From NCBI RefSeq assembly GCF_040807025.1, contig NC_090945.1, positions 76,849,088 to 76,913,087 on the forward strand: a stretch of DNA of 64,000 nt. The letters are read 5' to 3'. A program made the position numbers and the translations under genes. This stretch comes from Struthio camelus. Its lineage: Eukaryota > Chordata > Aves > Struthioniformes > Struthionidae. The notes under the pieces were generated by a model. That model was not told the DNA's origin. It made no database searches and was given only the letters and a program-made list of their open reading frames with translations. This document shows, piece after piece, positions 49,259 through 63,900 of the stretch. Position 1 is the first letter of the stretch, and the number at the start of each line of letters is the position of its first letter.

Positions 49259-51509
49259 CTAATGGATGGACAGAGAATGACCCGGTTAGTTTATGTATGT
49301 GTCCCTAGAACATAGGAAGCGAAGCAAGTTGATGGTGAGTGCTCTGTATAAAACAAAAACAAAACAACACACTAAATATATTTACTTTGCATAAAGCCTT
49401 TGGAATAGGTCTATTGTCCTCTAGCTTTGGGCACAGAGATAGAAATAGAATATTCCAAAGTTTTGTTTGTTTTTAAGCTGCTTACTGCAGAAGAGAGAAA
49501 GCTGAATTCCATCATGCAGGTGTAAAGCAGAAGTCTAAATAGTTAATTTTATTTCTCTCTTAGGTTGTAGCTATAACATTTGCAAATAACAAGAGATTTT
49601 AGTACATTAAGAATGAATTAAACCTAGTTTCTGTTGGCATTGAAGAGAATGTCATGAAATTCAGCTTTTTTTTTTTTTTTTTTTTTTTTAAAACTTGGTG
49701 GGGTAAGATTAATTGCTGGTTTGTTCCGATCTGAGATATGGAAATCCATTAAGTTCCAGGCTGTTGGCCTGCCAATTTTAATTGCAATATTTAGGTTTCC
49801 ATTATATTCTTCTATGAGTTCTAACAGATGGAGTTTCAGAATACAATTTCCTACCACAAAGGCTTCACTGCTTTTTGCAAGATACATGAGAATATAGTAT
49901 GGATTCTTGTAAGTAAAATCCATGTAGTTCATCAAATTAAATGAGCTCAGCAGGTTATGCAGTAGGGGTGTGTGTTTGTTTGTTTTTTTAAAACAGATAT
50001 GGGATGTCTAACACCAACACTTACCCCTATATAAGGAGGGTCCCTACAGCACAAGGCAAAGAAATCTTGTGATAGCTTAAATGTCCAAAGGTGAATTTTA
50101 CCACTACTTTCTACATTATAACACTTTTCTTATTCACTACTGAGCTTTAGGGATGTTCTGTTTACAGCTCTTCTGTGTGCATCTGTATTTAACATGGACT
50201 TTAAAAAAATTTCTTGTGTTTTTCATCACTGCACTGAAGCTGGAAATACTCTGTTCGCTGTGTCAAATACATCCCTGTTGTCGTTATAGAAGGAGAAATC
50301 TAGAACAAAATCCAGGCCATACTCATTTGTAAGGCACAGAAAAGAGGCAACGTTTTTTTCCGTTAAAGGTAAGAGCTTGTTAGAGCAAGTTGGCCGGCGT
50401 TTATGTCAATTTCAAAAATACTGAAGGTTTCACAAGAATTTACAGGAAATGTTTGATACACTCCCATTTTTCCTATGGAAAAGATACTTAGTGTCCTTTT
50501 TACTTCTGCCAGGTGGGATTAATGATCTAATACACCTTACAGGACTGTTGTGTGACTATCTGGTAGGAAACTAACATGTTTTGCTTGGAGCATCATGAAC
50601 TTCTAGTATGTTAAATAAGCAGAACACACTAGTATTCAGTGCCAAACACTCAGAATGCACAAGTTAGAGGTTTGAAAGTTATAATGCAGACAGAATTTAA
50701 AAGAGAGAAGGCAATTACGTACATTACAAGCTGTCTCCTGAAGCTGTAGTTTAAGCTGTGCATGTATGTAACACGCACAGAAGCGCGCACACAGATCTGT
50801 AAGAAGCACCACCTACAATTCTTCACTACTGCTTTTTTAAGTTTTACTTCTTCAGGAATTAACTGAAAGCATTAACTGGTGTGATGGTTAAGAACAGGTG
50901 CCATCTTGATCAGTCTTGATTTTTTTTTCTTTTTTTAAGCCAAGTCTAAAATGGGGGGGAGGGGTTGAAAATCCTTAAAGAATAGGAAGCTATTGACATT
51001 TCAATAGCATTTGCCAGTTGGCCTAAACATTACAAAAATACAAAATGTATGATAACTCTTATCTAGGGCAGCTATCCTTCCCAGTCTGTAAAATAACCAT
51101 CACCTTTACGAAACAGATTAACATTAACCTAGAATGAAACAAACATCTTATTTAGCTCTCTGTAGATAACAATCCACCAGAACTGGGGAGATCTACAAAT
51201 TCCACATGAGAGAAAGAAAATATACAACATGTAACAGGCTTACTATTTTGCTTGATGGATTCCAGTAACCTAGCCAGGAAGGTTTCAAAAAATATCTTGC
51301 TGCAAAGCCTATGTACAATTCAAGAACTCAACAATATCTCAAAGTTTCAACAGTTTTTGGTACAGTAAGTATGTCTACAGCCATGCTTTCCCTTTATACA
51401 CATCCACTGTAGCATAAGAGAGTTTTGAAAATTATCACTGATGCTTGTATTTACAATTCACAGTATTTATGAAAACAAAGAATTTTTTTCCCCAACACAA
51501 ACAAATGTA

Positions 51510-51542
<33 letters not shown>

Positions 51543-52085
51543 GCTATGCTATAACTGAGTTAACACCACAAAACACTTTTCTGATTTCTGCTACGCTGAA
51601 ACAGCCAAAATTTGAGAGGTGGCTCTATACAGAGTACACCATCATTCAACAGAATTCCTGCCAGTAAAAGCTGTCATGGCATTAACTCCTAGTTACTGTA
51701 GTGTATAAAATAAGCTTCATGTGTTTGTCCCGAAAAACTTATACAAGTAGAAGAGCTCAGAAAATACAATTATCTGAATTTAACAGAATTTATAAAGTTT
51801 ATTAATAATGTCACAGTTGTCTAGGATGTAGTTTGACTTTCATGTCTAAGACAAATACAAAACACTGACTTTTGGATAGAACAGGACATAAAAATGGAGG
51901 GAGCCAAACAGATTACCTAAAAGTATACTTATTACTTAGAGTATAATCTGATGTAGCCTCGCAAATCTAGCTGAAGCAGCTGTAGAAGTTCCTGCCACCA
52001 ACTACTTACTATTAGTAGTTTTACTATTACTCAGTTGAAATTTGAATTCCCCTACAGCTGATATATATATATGTATATGTATGTA

Positions 52086-52118
<33 letters not shown>

Positions 52119-55100
52119 TTTGTGTGTGTGTGTGTGTATAAAAACATAAAACCCGAGGAGCTCCGTCCCCACTTCCGTGCAGAAGTCAGATGGATTAGTT
52201 TAAATCAACACCAGTGATAACACTTTTGCACTGAAATAGATTAAGATTTCTGTAACATTTCATTACCAGGTCTAAGTTATGCAGCCAGAAGCAAACTGTT
52301 GGGGCAGAAACTCCCAGAACTGTTTCAGCTATGTCTGAAAGACAACTCCAGACTATTCCTTTTTAAACTATGAGGAGTCAGAGACACAAATATGGAAACA
52401 CACAATGTCACTTTCACAGTCTCTTGTAAAAGAAGAGTGCATTTTAATGTAAATATCTATGACTATCTAGAATTTCAGGAAATCAACAACTAAAGAAGTC
52501 AGTGTCTCAACTGAAAAGAGCCTGCTTTTTTTTTTTTTTTTTTTTTCCAAACACACAACACACCAAAAAACTCAGTAAACAAAAATGCAAAAGCAAAGCA
52601 AAGCACATAAGCAGGTCAGAGTATGGAATGATACTTACTATGGTAACAGGTACTCTTTAGCATATCCATCTCCTGTTTGTAACGCAGCCACAAGAAGAAA
52701 AAAGCACAAGTAGAGAATCTATGCATTCATCACAGCCATTGTGTTAAATTAGAAGAATGGTTGCAACCATTCTTATAGAAAACAGAATGAGATGAAGTAG
52801 TGAGTGGAAGACTTTAACAGACAAGTGATATATCCAATGTACAAGGTAAAGGAAACAAGACAAAAATTAGATTACACCTGTTCAAGACTTAATATTTCTT
52901 TTTTGTTTTGAGGCAATTACAGACTTTCCCAGCCCTGCTCTCATTTTAGTTAAAATTACTACATAAGGTTAGTGACTAATAAAATTAAGACTCAAATTGA
53001 GTTGGAAAAATATATACGGAGGTGTAATCCAAGTACAATAATGTTTAAGAAATGTGCAGTCAGTGAAGGAGATTTACAAAACCATCTAATTTATGTCTGG
53101 TTCATCATCAGACATTATTTCATTTTATAAGAGCAATTCTCTCTTGCAGAAAACGCACAAAGGGGGTATTCGGCTGAGAAACATCAAGACATGACACAGC
53201 AATTCTGAAGTGGTGATAATCTGTCTTTATGTTAATGCACACTTCTTTATTATTGTAAACATAACTCCTATTACATTTACAGTTTATAAAAGTTAACACA
53301 AGAAATAATTTACCTTTATTAGGTACTAGCTCGTACATTATCATGCGTCAGTCACTAACGATGCAGTTACTGGCTTCCCCTGGCCCGCAAATGAAAAGAA
53401 CATACCTTCCTCTACTTTAATCGGTGTACTGGGAGGAGTGCGAGCTGAAGTGTGATCAGGGGGACTTCTCTCTTTCTGTTGTCTGCCATCTTCTGAAGGC
53501 TCTGCAGATGTAGAACAATAGAAGTTAAAAAAAAAAAAAAAAAGAACAAAACAGACAAAATGTTTCAGCATGCGGTAAGGCAAGACCACTCTCCTCCCCT
53601 CCACACTATGAATACATTTTTCTGAATCAAAATTCTGCTAGGATATTCAATAATACCAAAACAAGCAAAAGAAAAATAAGTGATAGTTTGATATCAACAA
53701 AACTGTTAAAGTCAAAGTCTGGCTTTGTTTTTGTGTCCCCTGCACCCCTCACCATGTAAGGGGGAAATAACAATTGTTTACAAACTGATATGGCAGCGTT
53801 TACAAACTGCTGTGGCAGACTGTTTGAGAACTTGTTAGGAAAAAAACTTAAGGAAAATATAAACAAGTACATGGACGAAAATGCTACCGGACTTGCACAC
53901 AACAATGTTCTTTTGCTTGCTTTGAATTGTTTGCTGAATTTCAGAGAAAACAAAATTGCATACCAAAAGAAAAGAATGAAAGACTGCACAGATAATCACA
54001 AAAACATGCAATAATTAAATGATTCAAAACAGATTTTGCAGTAGTTTGCGTATTTGTTATTAGTAAGGAGGGTTCCCCTTGCTTCCAGGTTTTAACAGCC
54101 CTATAGCCAAAAGAAAACATTAATGGAGTACACCTTGTAACAGGAACAATACTAAAACATTGTTCCATACAGTCCACCTAAACAATTAAAAGTGAAATCA
54201 GTCCCAGAGATGATGGGAGTCAACTGAGAGAATCTCCAAATGATGTAGATAAAGAGTTTGTTCCTTTGATTGCAAGCACAACTATACCATATTCATAATA
54301 CCTGAGGCCTCAGCCAAAAGGTCAGGATTAGACCTTAATGCTTTGACCACTGCAGTATGAAACTCCTTATGAGATGACTTCTGCACATCTGGCTCTTCTT
54401 GGTTAAGATGTGTGATGACTTGCTGCGTGGTCTGACAAGAAACCCATGCAGCAGCAAACTGAGTGTTATCTAAAGATTTAGACAGTGACAATACTTCACG
54501 ATCCTGTAAAGTCTTCGTATCTGCTCCTTGAAAGGTTTTTGATCTGCCTTTCAAATCCAGAGATTTTTTATCTGGAGTATTTTGCTCACTGATGTTCTGA
54601 TTTCTAAGCAAAGTACTCTGTTCCCCAGCGGGTGTCTGTCTCAGTAACACAGTCTCTCCACATTTTGAAATCTTATCTAAGAAGGATGTAGCAATGTTAC
54701 TGAGAGAATAAAGGTATGCAGTTACAGAGGCATAACAGCACAGTATCCCACTTCCCCAACCGGCCCAGTACTCGTGCAACTGAAAACAGATGATCTACAA
54801 TGTGTTATCCAAAAGCTGAAGCATGGAGCACACACTACAAGACAGTTCCTGCATCATTCAAACTGTAACAGATTAGTGGAAATGTCCTAAGTAAAATCCC
54901 ATGAAGCTTAAAAATAAGTAACACAGGGTAACTACTCCAGATGTAATAATGATCTCTTTTTACAGCATGATTCAGAATTTTATCATCCTTTAGAAAGTCT
55001 CTGCTTCTGGGGAATCCTCGAGATGCACCATCTCCAAGCAGCAATCAAGTTTTGTTCTGCATCTTCCCAATTCAGATTTCTTGGGTCTACAAATTTCAAC

Positions 55101-57912
55101 AAGTTAGAAAACTGCAACTTGCTGCAGAAAAGCAACATCATTCTTTCACCTCAGACTATCTCCAGTGCTTAGGGAAACAAAGCAGAACAAGCTGCAGTTC
55201 TTTGCAGTACCTGAACGTTTCAACGAGTGAAGTGTCAAGATTTCTAGAACCTAGCAGCAGCAATAACTGGCCATTTTAAACACCCTTTTTTGGGTACTAG
55301 GAAAATTTTTCAAATAAAATCTACACATTTTACAGAATACCCCAAAACCATTAAATTGCACTATCACCAATATGCTTTCTAAGTTCATAATTTACACTGG
55401 AAAACTGAAACACAGAAGCTGAATAACAGTTCCTTGACTTCGGCAGGTAACCCACAATCCAAAGTAATGCTGCTGTTATTACAGCCACTTGCAGAAAACA
55501 ACACACAGGCAAACCCACCTTCTGGCCCCTTCTGCTTTCTTTCTACTTCTTTGCGATATTCTTCCAGTTCTCGATCAGTGAGCTTATTGAAGGGATTTGG
55601 TCCTGTTGTGCTCACTATGACTCTTGGCTGATACTCTTTCTCAATTATTGCCTTTGATGCAGTCACCAGTTCTCCCTGACAAAAAACAATTAAGATAAAT
55701 CTGCGATCCAGCAGTAACTTGCAGAACCCTGGAAAGTACAGAAGTCACAAAGCAGCCAAAAATGAAACAAAAGATAATTTGAAAAATGCTATATTAATTT
55801 TCTTTTAGGTTTAAAGAATAAAATTCTCTATTTCAGAATTAAAAAGTAATAATAATTTACAGCAGGTTAATGTTAAGGAAAAAGCAGGTCTCATCAATTA
55901 TTTTCGCAGAGACATCAGTGTTTTCACCAGGCAATATCCACCATTAAGCAGCAAATCAAATAGCAGCCAAACAGTTTAGCTAGGTCATATTTGAAGTCAC
56001 AAAAGTATCAACTTTCTTTTACTCCCAAGAGAAACAGGACACTAGGCCCAACTGCACAGCAATCTAGGCATGGCGTTCCTGTAGAAATTAACAGGACTGG
56101 CAGCTAATGCTCATAGGTTCAAATAAAATTTGAGTACGGGAAAAGCCATTTCTGGTAGCTTTTATATAACATCTAACAGACGTTACAGTAAAAGCCATCT
56201 TGTACGTATTCTGTGTACACCAGATTAACTGTTTACTATAAGCTATTTGTAAGTAAATAAGGTTAACATAATCTTATTATGAGTTAGCATGTTCACTTCT
56301 ATAACATGTCATACAAGCAGGATAAAAATTTATACAAATAAAGCATTAGCAATTCTAAATACAGTAAGCCCCAAGGGACAAAAACAGCTGCATCAGAGAT
56401 TCTCTCTGTAATGGCAAGTTTTTTATTTTTTCTTCTCTAAGCTTATGGTGAAGACTAAAGTCACTGGCTTCACATCATCTCAGATACAGAAGACTAGTTG
56501 ACCCAATAGCTGCCCCACCTTTGAGGTGTCTTGTCTAAGAATTTGTCTTCTCACCCGATACTCAGAACATTACTGAGACACGTTTGAAAACGACTGATGC
56601 GTGTGATCTGTGCTTCTCAGTGTGATTCCCAAGTTGTCTCCATTGCCAAAAAGAGGGTCATTTAACTTCATTACCAAAGTAGCGTGGGATATTGATTGGC
56701 CTAAATCATTTTCACGTTTGTATTGGTATTTTAAAGAAAGCATAAACACGTGAAGAGTTTAAGAATAATCACAGTGTGGATGAACACACAGGTATTCCAC
56801 CCCCCGTCCATGCTTGACGGCCAAGCAAGAGAGCTTCACTATAGAACCGAAAACGAGACAAGACGGAATGTTGTTTTGGACGCGAAGAGCGCTTGGGACC
56901 AAAAGGTCAGGACCAGAAAGGTGCCAGACAAGAATGTCTACGTGGGATGAGGCAAAGAGCAGTTAGATATTTCTTGAAGCCTCACAAGAGATCTCCAGGA
57001 ACCTGCACTGGCATGGAGAAATCCAGGGCGATAAGAATAGCTGGTTCTTAGAATCTACGCTTCTATTCAGGAAGCTCACGTCAGCCAGAGTACTGAAGAA
57101 CACACAGCGTTACCACAGCTCTCCACTACAAGATCCTGAAGAGAAAGATTTACAAAACTTTATAAACTGTCTCTCGTCCTAGATGCAGAGGGTCCGTAAA
57201 CACCAAAAGTCTCAACTATTTCCACTAAGCACCTGCTATCTTAATACTAGAAAACCTCAAGTTTGATACTTACAGCTTTTCTTATAGGATCATACATTAA
57301 AAGAAGCCAGAAAACATCAGCCTTTACACCAATTATATTTTGGCGAACAAACGTAACACCTCGCCCGCCAAACTACAGGCTCCAGCTTTTAATGACAGCA
57401 GAAATCGGTACCCATGCAATTTTAGCTGTCTATTTCTGCCCATCCTCCCAAACTAAATAGGCAGTCTTTAACTGAAACATCGGCAATAAGCAACAGGAAC
57501 CTACTAAGTACACAGGCAAATACATACAGAGAGTATTCTAGGACTGTAAAAATCAATAGAGAAGGAGCAAAACATACAGTGCACGCTGACGTCACTGAAA
57601 TGTTTAGGACTCTTAGAAACTTGTCTGCAAGATAAATCCAAAACGACTGGATAGAACGAAACGAAACGAGATTTTACTCAACGCCTATGAAGTGGCAGCA
57701 ACAAACAGCAAGGCATGCAGTTTGCAACAAGATCACTAATTCATTGGCATTACGAATGTTTTTTCTTAAGAGAACACCTTTGTTAACTACCGAGAAGTAA
57801 AAGCAGCACTAAGTTTATCACTTACTTAAGAAATTCAGTACCAAAGACGGGAAAATAACACAAAGGGACCTGGAAAGTTGAATATGAAATCAAGATTCAT
57901 CAACCAGAAAAA

Positions 57913-57954
<42 letters not shown>

Positions 57955-60900
57955 TCATATATATATACACATACATATATGAATGCACTGATGCGCAGAA
58001 TTTTAAACAGAATTTATATCAGCTGAATATCTTTGACTCAAGAGAAATAACGTTTAAAAAGATCACAGGCAACAACAGAAAGCAGATTATACGTGACAAA
58101 TAAAAAGCACTTGTGTTTTTGGACTGCAAAAGCAGAAGACTTACATGACAGCCCAGCTGGATGATAGCGATTCTAGTATCATGGAGATGACTATTAGAGG
58201 TCTGACTACCCGCATCAACGCTTGACTATCAATAGCGTTTCCTCCACCATAAGAAATAGTGGATAAATGATATCTATAAACAGAACGTATTTTCACTCCC
58301 GAGAAGTTTGCAGCGACTTACTCACCCAGAATGACTGGGCAAAGGGAAAGGTAGTTACGGCTAATGATGTACCTTCATACTAAACTTAGGACTTCACATA
58401 TCCTACACGAAAACTCTAGATTATCAAGTCATTTTGCAACTTCTCCACTATATCCTGCTTTCAAAGAAAAACTGAGAAATACAAGGTGATCAACATTTAA
58501 TAGACAAGTACTTCATCTTATTCTCAGGGAGGGGTATGAGCAAAACTAGCACCTTATACATACCATTTTTCCCATTAATCAAACAATATATTCACAGTAA
58601 CTGACTAAAGTTAATCAGTCTTAATACCATCTGACATTAATGTAGTGCCTTTATCCAAAAAAACCCCCAAGATCCTTAACGCACTTTTCAACTTGGAATC
58701 ACCCTTACACTCCAGTGCTACCTCTGGAGGCAGAGCAGAGAGGCTACTCATTAAGGCACAGAATTTTCATTTTAAAATAAAAGACAAGAAATGGGCTATT
58801 CCCTTGTACTTCAAATTCTCTTGTTTTAAACACTTTTATTAGATTGCAGGATGTCAGTGGTAAGAATAACCAACATTCTGGTTCAGCCAAGACTGCAGCA
58901 GAAGCTCAGTTAACCAAGTCTGTAACATTAATAAAATCAGGATGCACGAGGAGCTTGTGTTGCAACATGGCGAGGACTTCTCCCAGCGCTGCCAAAGCAC
59001 GACAAGGCAAAACGGAGCATTTACTGATGCAGCTGTAGGCAGACAAGACTCAAAGCATTACATGCATACTGTACACAATGCGGGAATTTTTTCACCCAAA
59101 ATCGTGTGTGTTGATATAGTTGATATAGCTTTCAATGTTAATTGAAAGCATAATATATTTTTAAGTCTTATTGCAATCAGAGATGGAACTTTTCACTCAA
59201 ATTGTAAATGAGTGCCTAAAAATTTGTCAGCTGAAAACTTCTAATTATCTGGTACCTAAATGTTCTTAAGACCTTGATATACAGGTTTCTTTCTTACAGC
59301 TTCATTTACTGTGGGATTTATGTGGGTGTCATTAGACTGTGGAACAGGAACTATACGAACTATGGCATTGATTTTCAGCATAATGTTTCTAAAAAAAATT
59401 TCTCCGGCTTTTTTTGCAACAAAAAACTCCTCATTAAGAATTCAGGTCACAATATTTATTAAGATGATAACGAAATTGGCCACTCCTACTCGAGCTGACA
59501 TTCTGAATGATCTAATTTTACAGAGTATTTCAGGAGGGAAGCACTTTCACAGCACCACAAAGGAGGAATGCATCATTTGGACACCTAAACCCTAACGTTA
59601 TATCACTAACAAAACCATATAGCCAACTGACCTTTCTTGTTGGCTACTGGCTGTCTTTAAAACTCCTTATAAAATATTTGAGTAATTTTATAGAAAGACG
59701 ATGCAGTTAGTCAAAAAGAATACCTGAAAGATACCTTGCACATTACTGGTGAAAGAAATTGCCTGTTTACCATAACCAACGCATGTCTATCATAAAAGTC
59801 ACCTTTTGCTTGGAAGGTATTATTAAACAAAAAAGCTACTACAACAAAGGGCAGGCACTGCCTTGAGGAATTTGCTTTTTTTTTTTTTGTTTGTTTTTAA
59901 ATCTTGCATCCGGAAAGAACATGTTATGATTCTTCCTTTCAAATATGGATAAAACAAATCATAATCTGAAACACTTTTATCAAATTCTCAGTATGATAAA
60001 GACTATAATACAAACTGGCTGATTACTCCCAAGAAAGGTTATAAAGTCACGAGATTTGCAGCTATAACGCAATTCAAATTGTTCTGGTTTTTGATGAGAA
60101 AACTGTTCTGATAATAAGATTTTAGCCACAACCTAGATCAAGATTTAAAAAATTGTTAGAGAAAAACACTGAGACAGAAAAGAGACCCTGATGCATATCT
60201 ACACCCTGTACACTTGGACATTAGATTACCTCTACCTAAACGCCTAAAAAACTTGGGAGAGACAGACAACTAAGGACAGATTGTTTCCAATATGGAACTG
60301 TTCCTATTTACTCAGTCTCAAAGGACTTCACCTCCCTTCCCCTGCACACCTATTGTATCTATTCTGTATTCGAAGTATAATACATAAGCCAATAGCATGA
60401 ATATATTAACAGCTTCAAAGCCAATGTATTTCGAATGTGCGAGGCATTATTCAGTATCTCTTGTACATCAACTCAGGAAGTTTTAAGGAAACACAAGACA
60501 TCTAGCAATGTAGGATTAAAAGCTGGCAGTGTTTGTCAGCATGACACATCCCGATCATGTGGATATCTTCAGAATTACACTGATGTAATCAGGCTGAGCT
60601 TAAGCTAGCTCAAAATGGATCTCAAATTAGAATAATTCAATATTAATAACATGCGCAAAAAACCTGCTACATGCACAACCTGTTCAGCACCTTCACATCA
60701 AAAATGTTTCCCCAATAGCTTTTTTTACACACATATATGTATAAAATCAAAATCCTTAAATAATACTTTTTACAGGGTAACTTAACTGCTTGTATAATTG
60801 CATATACGTAATTTGGAGATCCATCTATTTTTTTTCCTTTTATAGCCAAATCATTAGCTCAGAAAGGGAAGAGGTCAAGGGTAAGGAAGAGGTAAATGAA

Positions 60901-63900
60901 GGGTGAACAATAGTATTTAGAGCAGTATGACAGGGCAGTACCTTTCTAACAGACAGAGATTTAGCGGGACTAAAGGCCTGCTCTGTGAGATCGAGCCCTT
61001 CAATAGTTTCCGTACAGTCTGAGAGGGGAGCATCCTGCAACAGTAAATTGAGTAAACAGAGCAAACCGAGCCCGGGCTTTAAAACATCAACCAAGAGCAT
61101 TATGATGCTTGCTAAAAAACATGCAAAGAAACAATAACCGGTAGACAAAATTGCAGTGACAGTGGATTGACATGCACACAACATGACACCCAAATGAATA
61201 ACGCTATTGTCATGGTAAGAGTAGTCAAACTCTAAATTTAAAGTGTATCAAAAAATACTTACTGGTGCAGTTAAAGCACTCAGATATATAGAGCTTTAAA
61301 GTCATTCACGTGTGTTTAACAGAGTAACCGTATAGCTCTAACTTTTATTTTGAGCTATGATTCACAGATAATCTCTTCAGTATATCCAGATATACTGCTT
61401 TCAGGTTTTACTGATGCATAATAGCTCTTTATTTTGATCGCTCTTCAAATAAAGTATTGTGAAGCACAATAATATATTCAACACACAACACTACAGCCCC
61501 AAAATGAGCTTGCCATGCCCAGTATTTAATACTTCAAGATACATAAACTTGGAGGAAAAAAACAAAACAAAACAGAAAAACCCACAAGTTGTCACAAAGC
61601 CTGACTAGTTTTGAACAAGAATCTAACCCATATAAATAAGCCTTTTGAATTTCATGCATTACATTCAGCAAAAAAAGAAAAAAAAAAAGCCCCCTCCACA
61701 GACATGCTTGAGCTACATGACTGAAGCTTCTTAAGTTTCTGATCCTGAGCACTCTTGCAAAGAGAACGGCGTTACCTCTAACACTTACCTTATAAACAGT
61801 TACTCTCTGCCAATTAAAGAATAATTTTATAGTGACATATTAGGTGAACGCAGAAGACATAGATCAACTTTAAGCTAATATTTTTAGGCATTTTGTGCTC
61901 TCACCTGTACAAGACTCCTGTCCACAACCACCCCAGAAAGAACCTGGGATTGAGGGCCTGCAGTTTTAATATCTTGTAAGTTTTGCTCCCGGATCTGTAA
62001 AGGAAAGCAGCAGAATACACGCACATGAACAACAAAGAAAAGTTAACCATACTCTTTTAATTGAGAAAAGGGGTGGGTAAACATGCCAACAGGCTGCAAC
62101 TGGTGTAGATAATTATGGGCCTACTCACACCAGTAAAGCTGTGATTATGAGCATTAGCTGAAGATAGGTGACCAAGGTTCTGTTTGTTTCCCCACGTTTC
62201 TCAGAATTTAGTATTTGAGTGCCACAGCGCACACTGTCCTTTGCTTTTTAGTACTGGCTTGTGGTGAAACTGCACAGATCAGGTGGCAGACAAATCCACT
62301 TTGTAGAGAAAGGTGGGGAGAGATGAGAATCACAAAGGTCGTTTTTACGCAAGTCTGCTGTAAAAGAATGATCTGGTAGAGGTTTCTATCAACAGCCTAC
62401 AACATAACAGTATAATCTACCTACAGGATTTTTGCAAAACACTGGTTAACATTCAACTTTTGTAATTAACCGGGACCATACTTCTGGAAGGGCACACAAG
62501 TATTTATCTGTGTATAAAATGACACTCACTTCAGAGTATTCAAAAACACCCTTTTTGTTGCATCCTAAATACCTCCTACTTCTTTCCATACAGAAGATGG
62601 CAACAGAATTATGATATTTTAATGTAGGTATTATCTACTTAAATTAGATATCCTGTTATGGTAAAGAAAGCATAACAACAGGCTCAAAATGTATTTCTAA
62701 GGTATTCTGGCTCTTCTTCAGAAAAAGACGAAGAAAGGGATGAATTCCAAAAGACCTCGATCTTACAACTGCAAACTAAAAAAATAGCGCTTGATTTATA
62801 CAAAAATGCACATACACAAGTATAAAAATGCGCAGTATTATTAATGCTTGATACTTCAGAAAGCTAAAGTATAAAAATCCTGTATCATCTGTATCTCCTT
62901 CTCGTCATCAGGAGAAGGAAAAGTTGTCACGCAGTTAAGTTTTACTTCTCTCCTTTTAGACCATTTCATTGAAGTTTTTAACACAGCAATATTTTGCGTT
63001 TCAAACACCAGGAAACTGCTTGGCAATTTCATTGGGCTTCTCATTTAAGAGATTACTATTCAACAATGCAAAGTCAGGAAGAACAGACGCTCTATCAACC
63101 TTATACACATTCTTTCAGCACAAATCAGTTTCCTGACAGTAGCCCTGCGCACAGACTTCCCTGGGACACCACGCCAGCTTCCATGTTCTGTATGGCCATC
63201 ACTCAGGGGCAGCAAAGCAATCAAGAACAAGCTAAACATTAACAAGATATATATTTAGTATAGAACTGGTATATATTTAGTATTTACAAAAAATAAAGGA
63301 AAAACTCTACACATCCAACGCTTTCCTGTCAGAAGACCGTTGACTAGAGTAATCTAAAATTTGAAGACTGGAAGATTAACTGCTTAGGCCACTAAAAATA
63401 AAAAATAAAATAATATTAATAAATCCTAAATGCCCTCAAATTCCTGCAACAGTCACAGCACATTATAATAATATAATAATATAATATGGAGAGATCAGTA
63501 GCCTGCTACAGCTGCAAGTGGTAAAACCAAAACAGGAAGACAGGCCACTAACGTGAAAGTATATGATTTCAGGGGACAAAATTAATACCATAAACCCTGT
63601 GGTGTTTTTTCAGAGATATTCAGCAACAGTGAAAAAGCAAAATTAAGGTTAATATGACTTAGCTGCAATACTGAAAATCTACATGTTGGAACTGGTCTTC
63701 AGTAACAAAATACAAGACAATGCAAGTCTTCATATGGTGGATGGTTATCCCGTCCCCCCCGAGCTCGGTACTGGTACAAACCCTAAGCATTCTGAATCTG
63801 CTTATAAAGGGTAAGCACCATATAGCAGCTGTGTTTTTAAACCCCAAAAGATTCCATTGTAGCAAAATAAATTAGTTCATTACAAGCATGCAACTTAATG

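Larger units (their letters stand above)
49259..52638 (-). other. ADD1 intron before the terminal exon
   Basis: Holds a long T tract at about 49666-49689, (AC)15 at 51511-51541 and a TA/TG microsatellite at 52061-52140. No further exon supported. Confidence 0.6.

Noticed and set aside
49624-49935. 103-codon minus-strand frame running into a poly(A) tract, suggesting a retrocopy
   Set aside because: I could not match the protein to any family, and no target-site duplication could be found around the A tract. The A run could be a simple expansion.
54677-54779. Extension of the ADD1 candidate exon to the upstream end of its reading frame, with an apparent Met start at 54779
   Set aside because: No promoter or upstream splice site fits, and the strong acceptor at 54706 is in the wrong phase for this frame after the 55519 exon. 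The start codon looks incidental.
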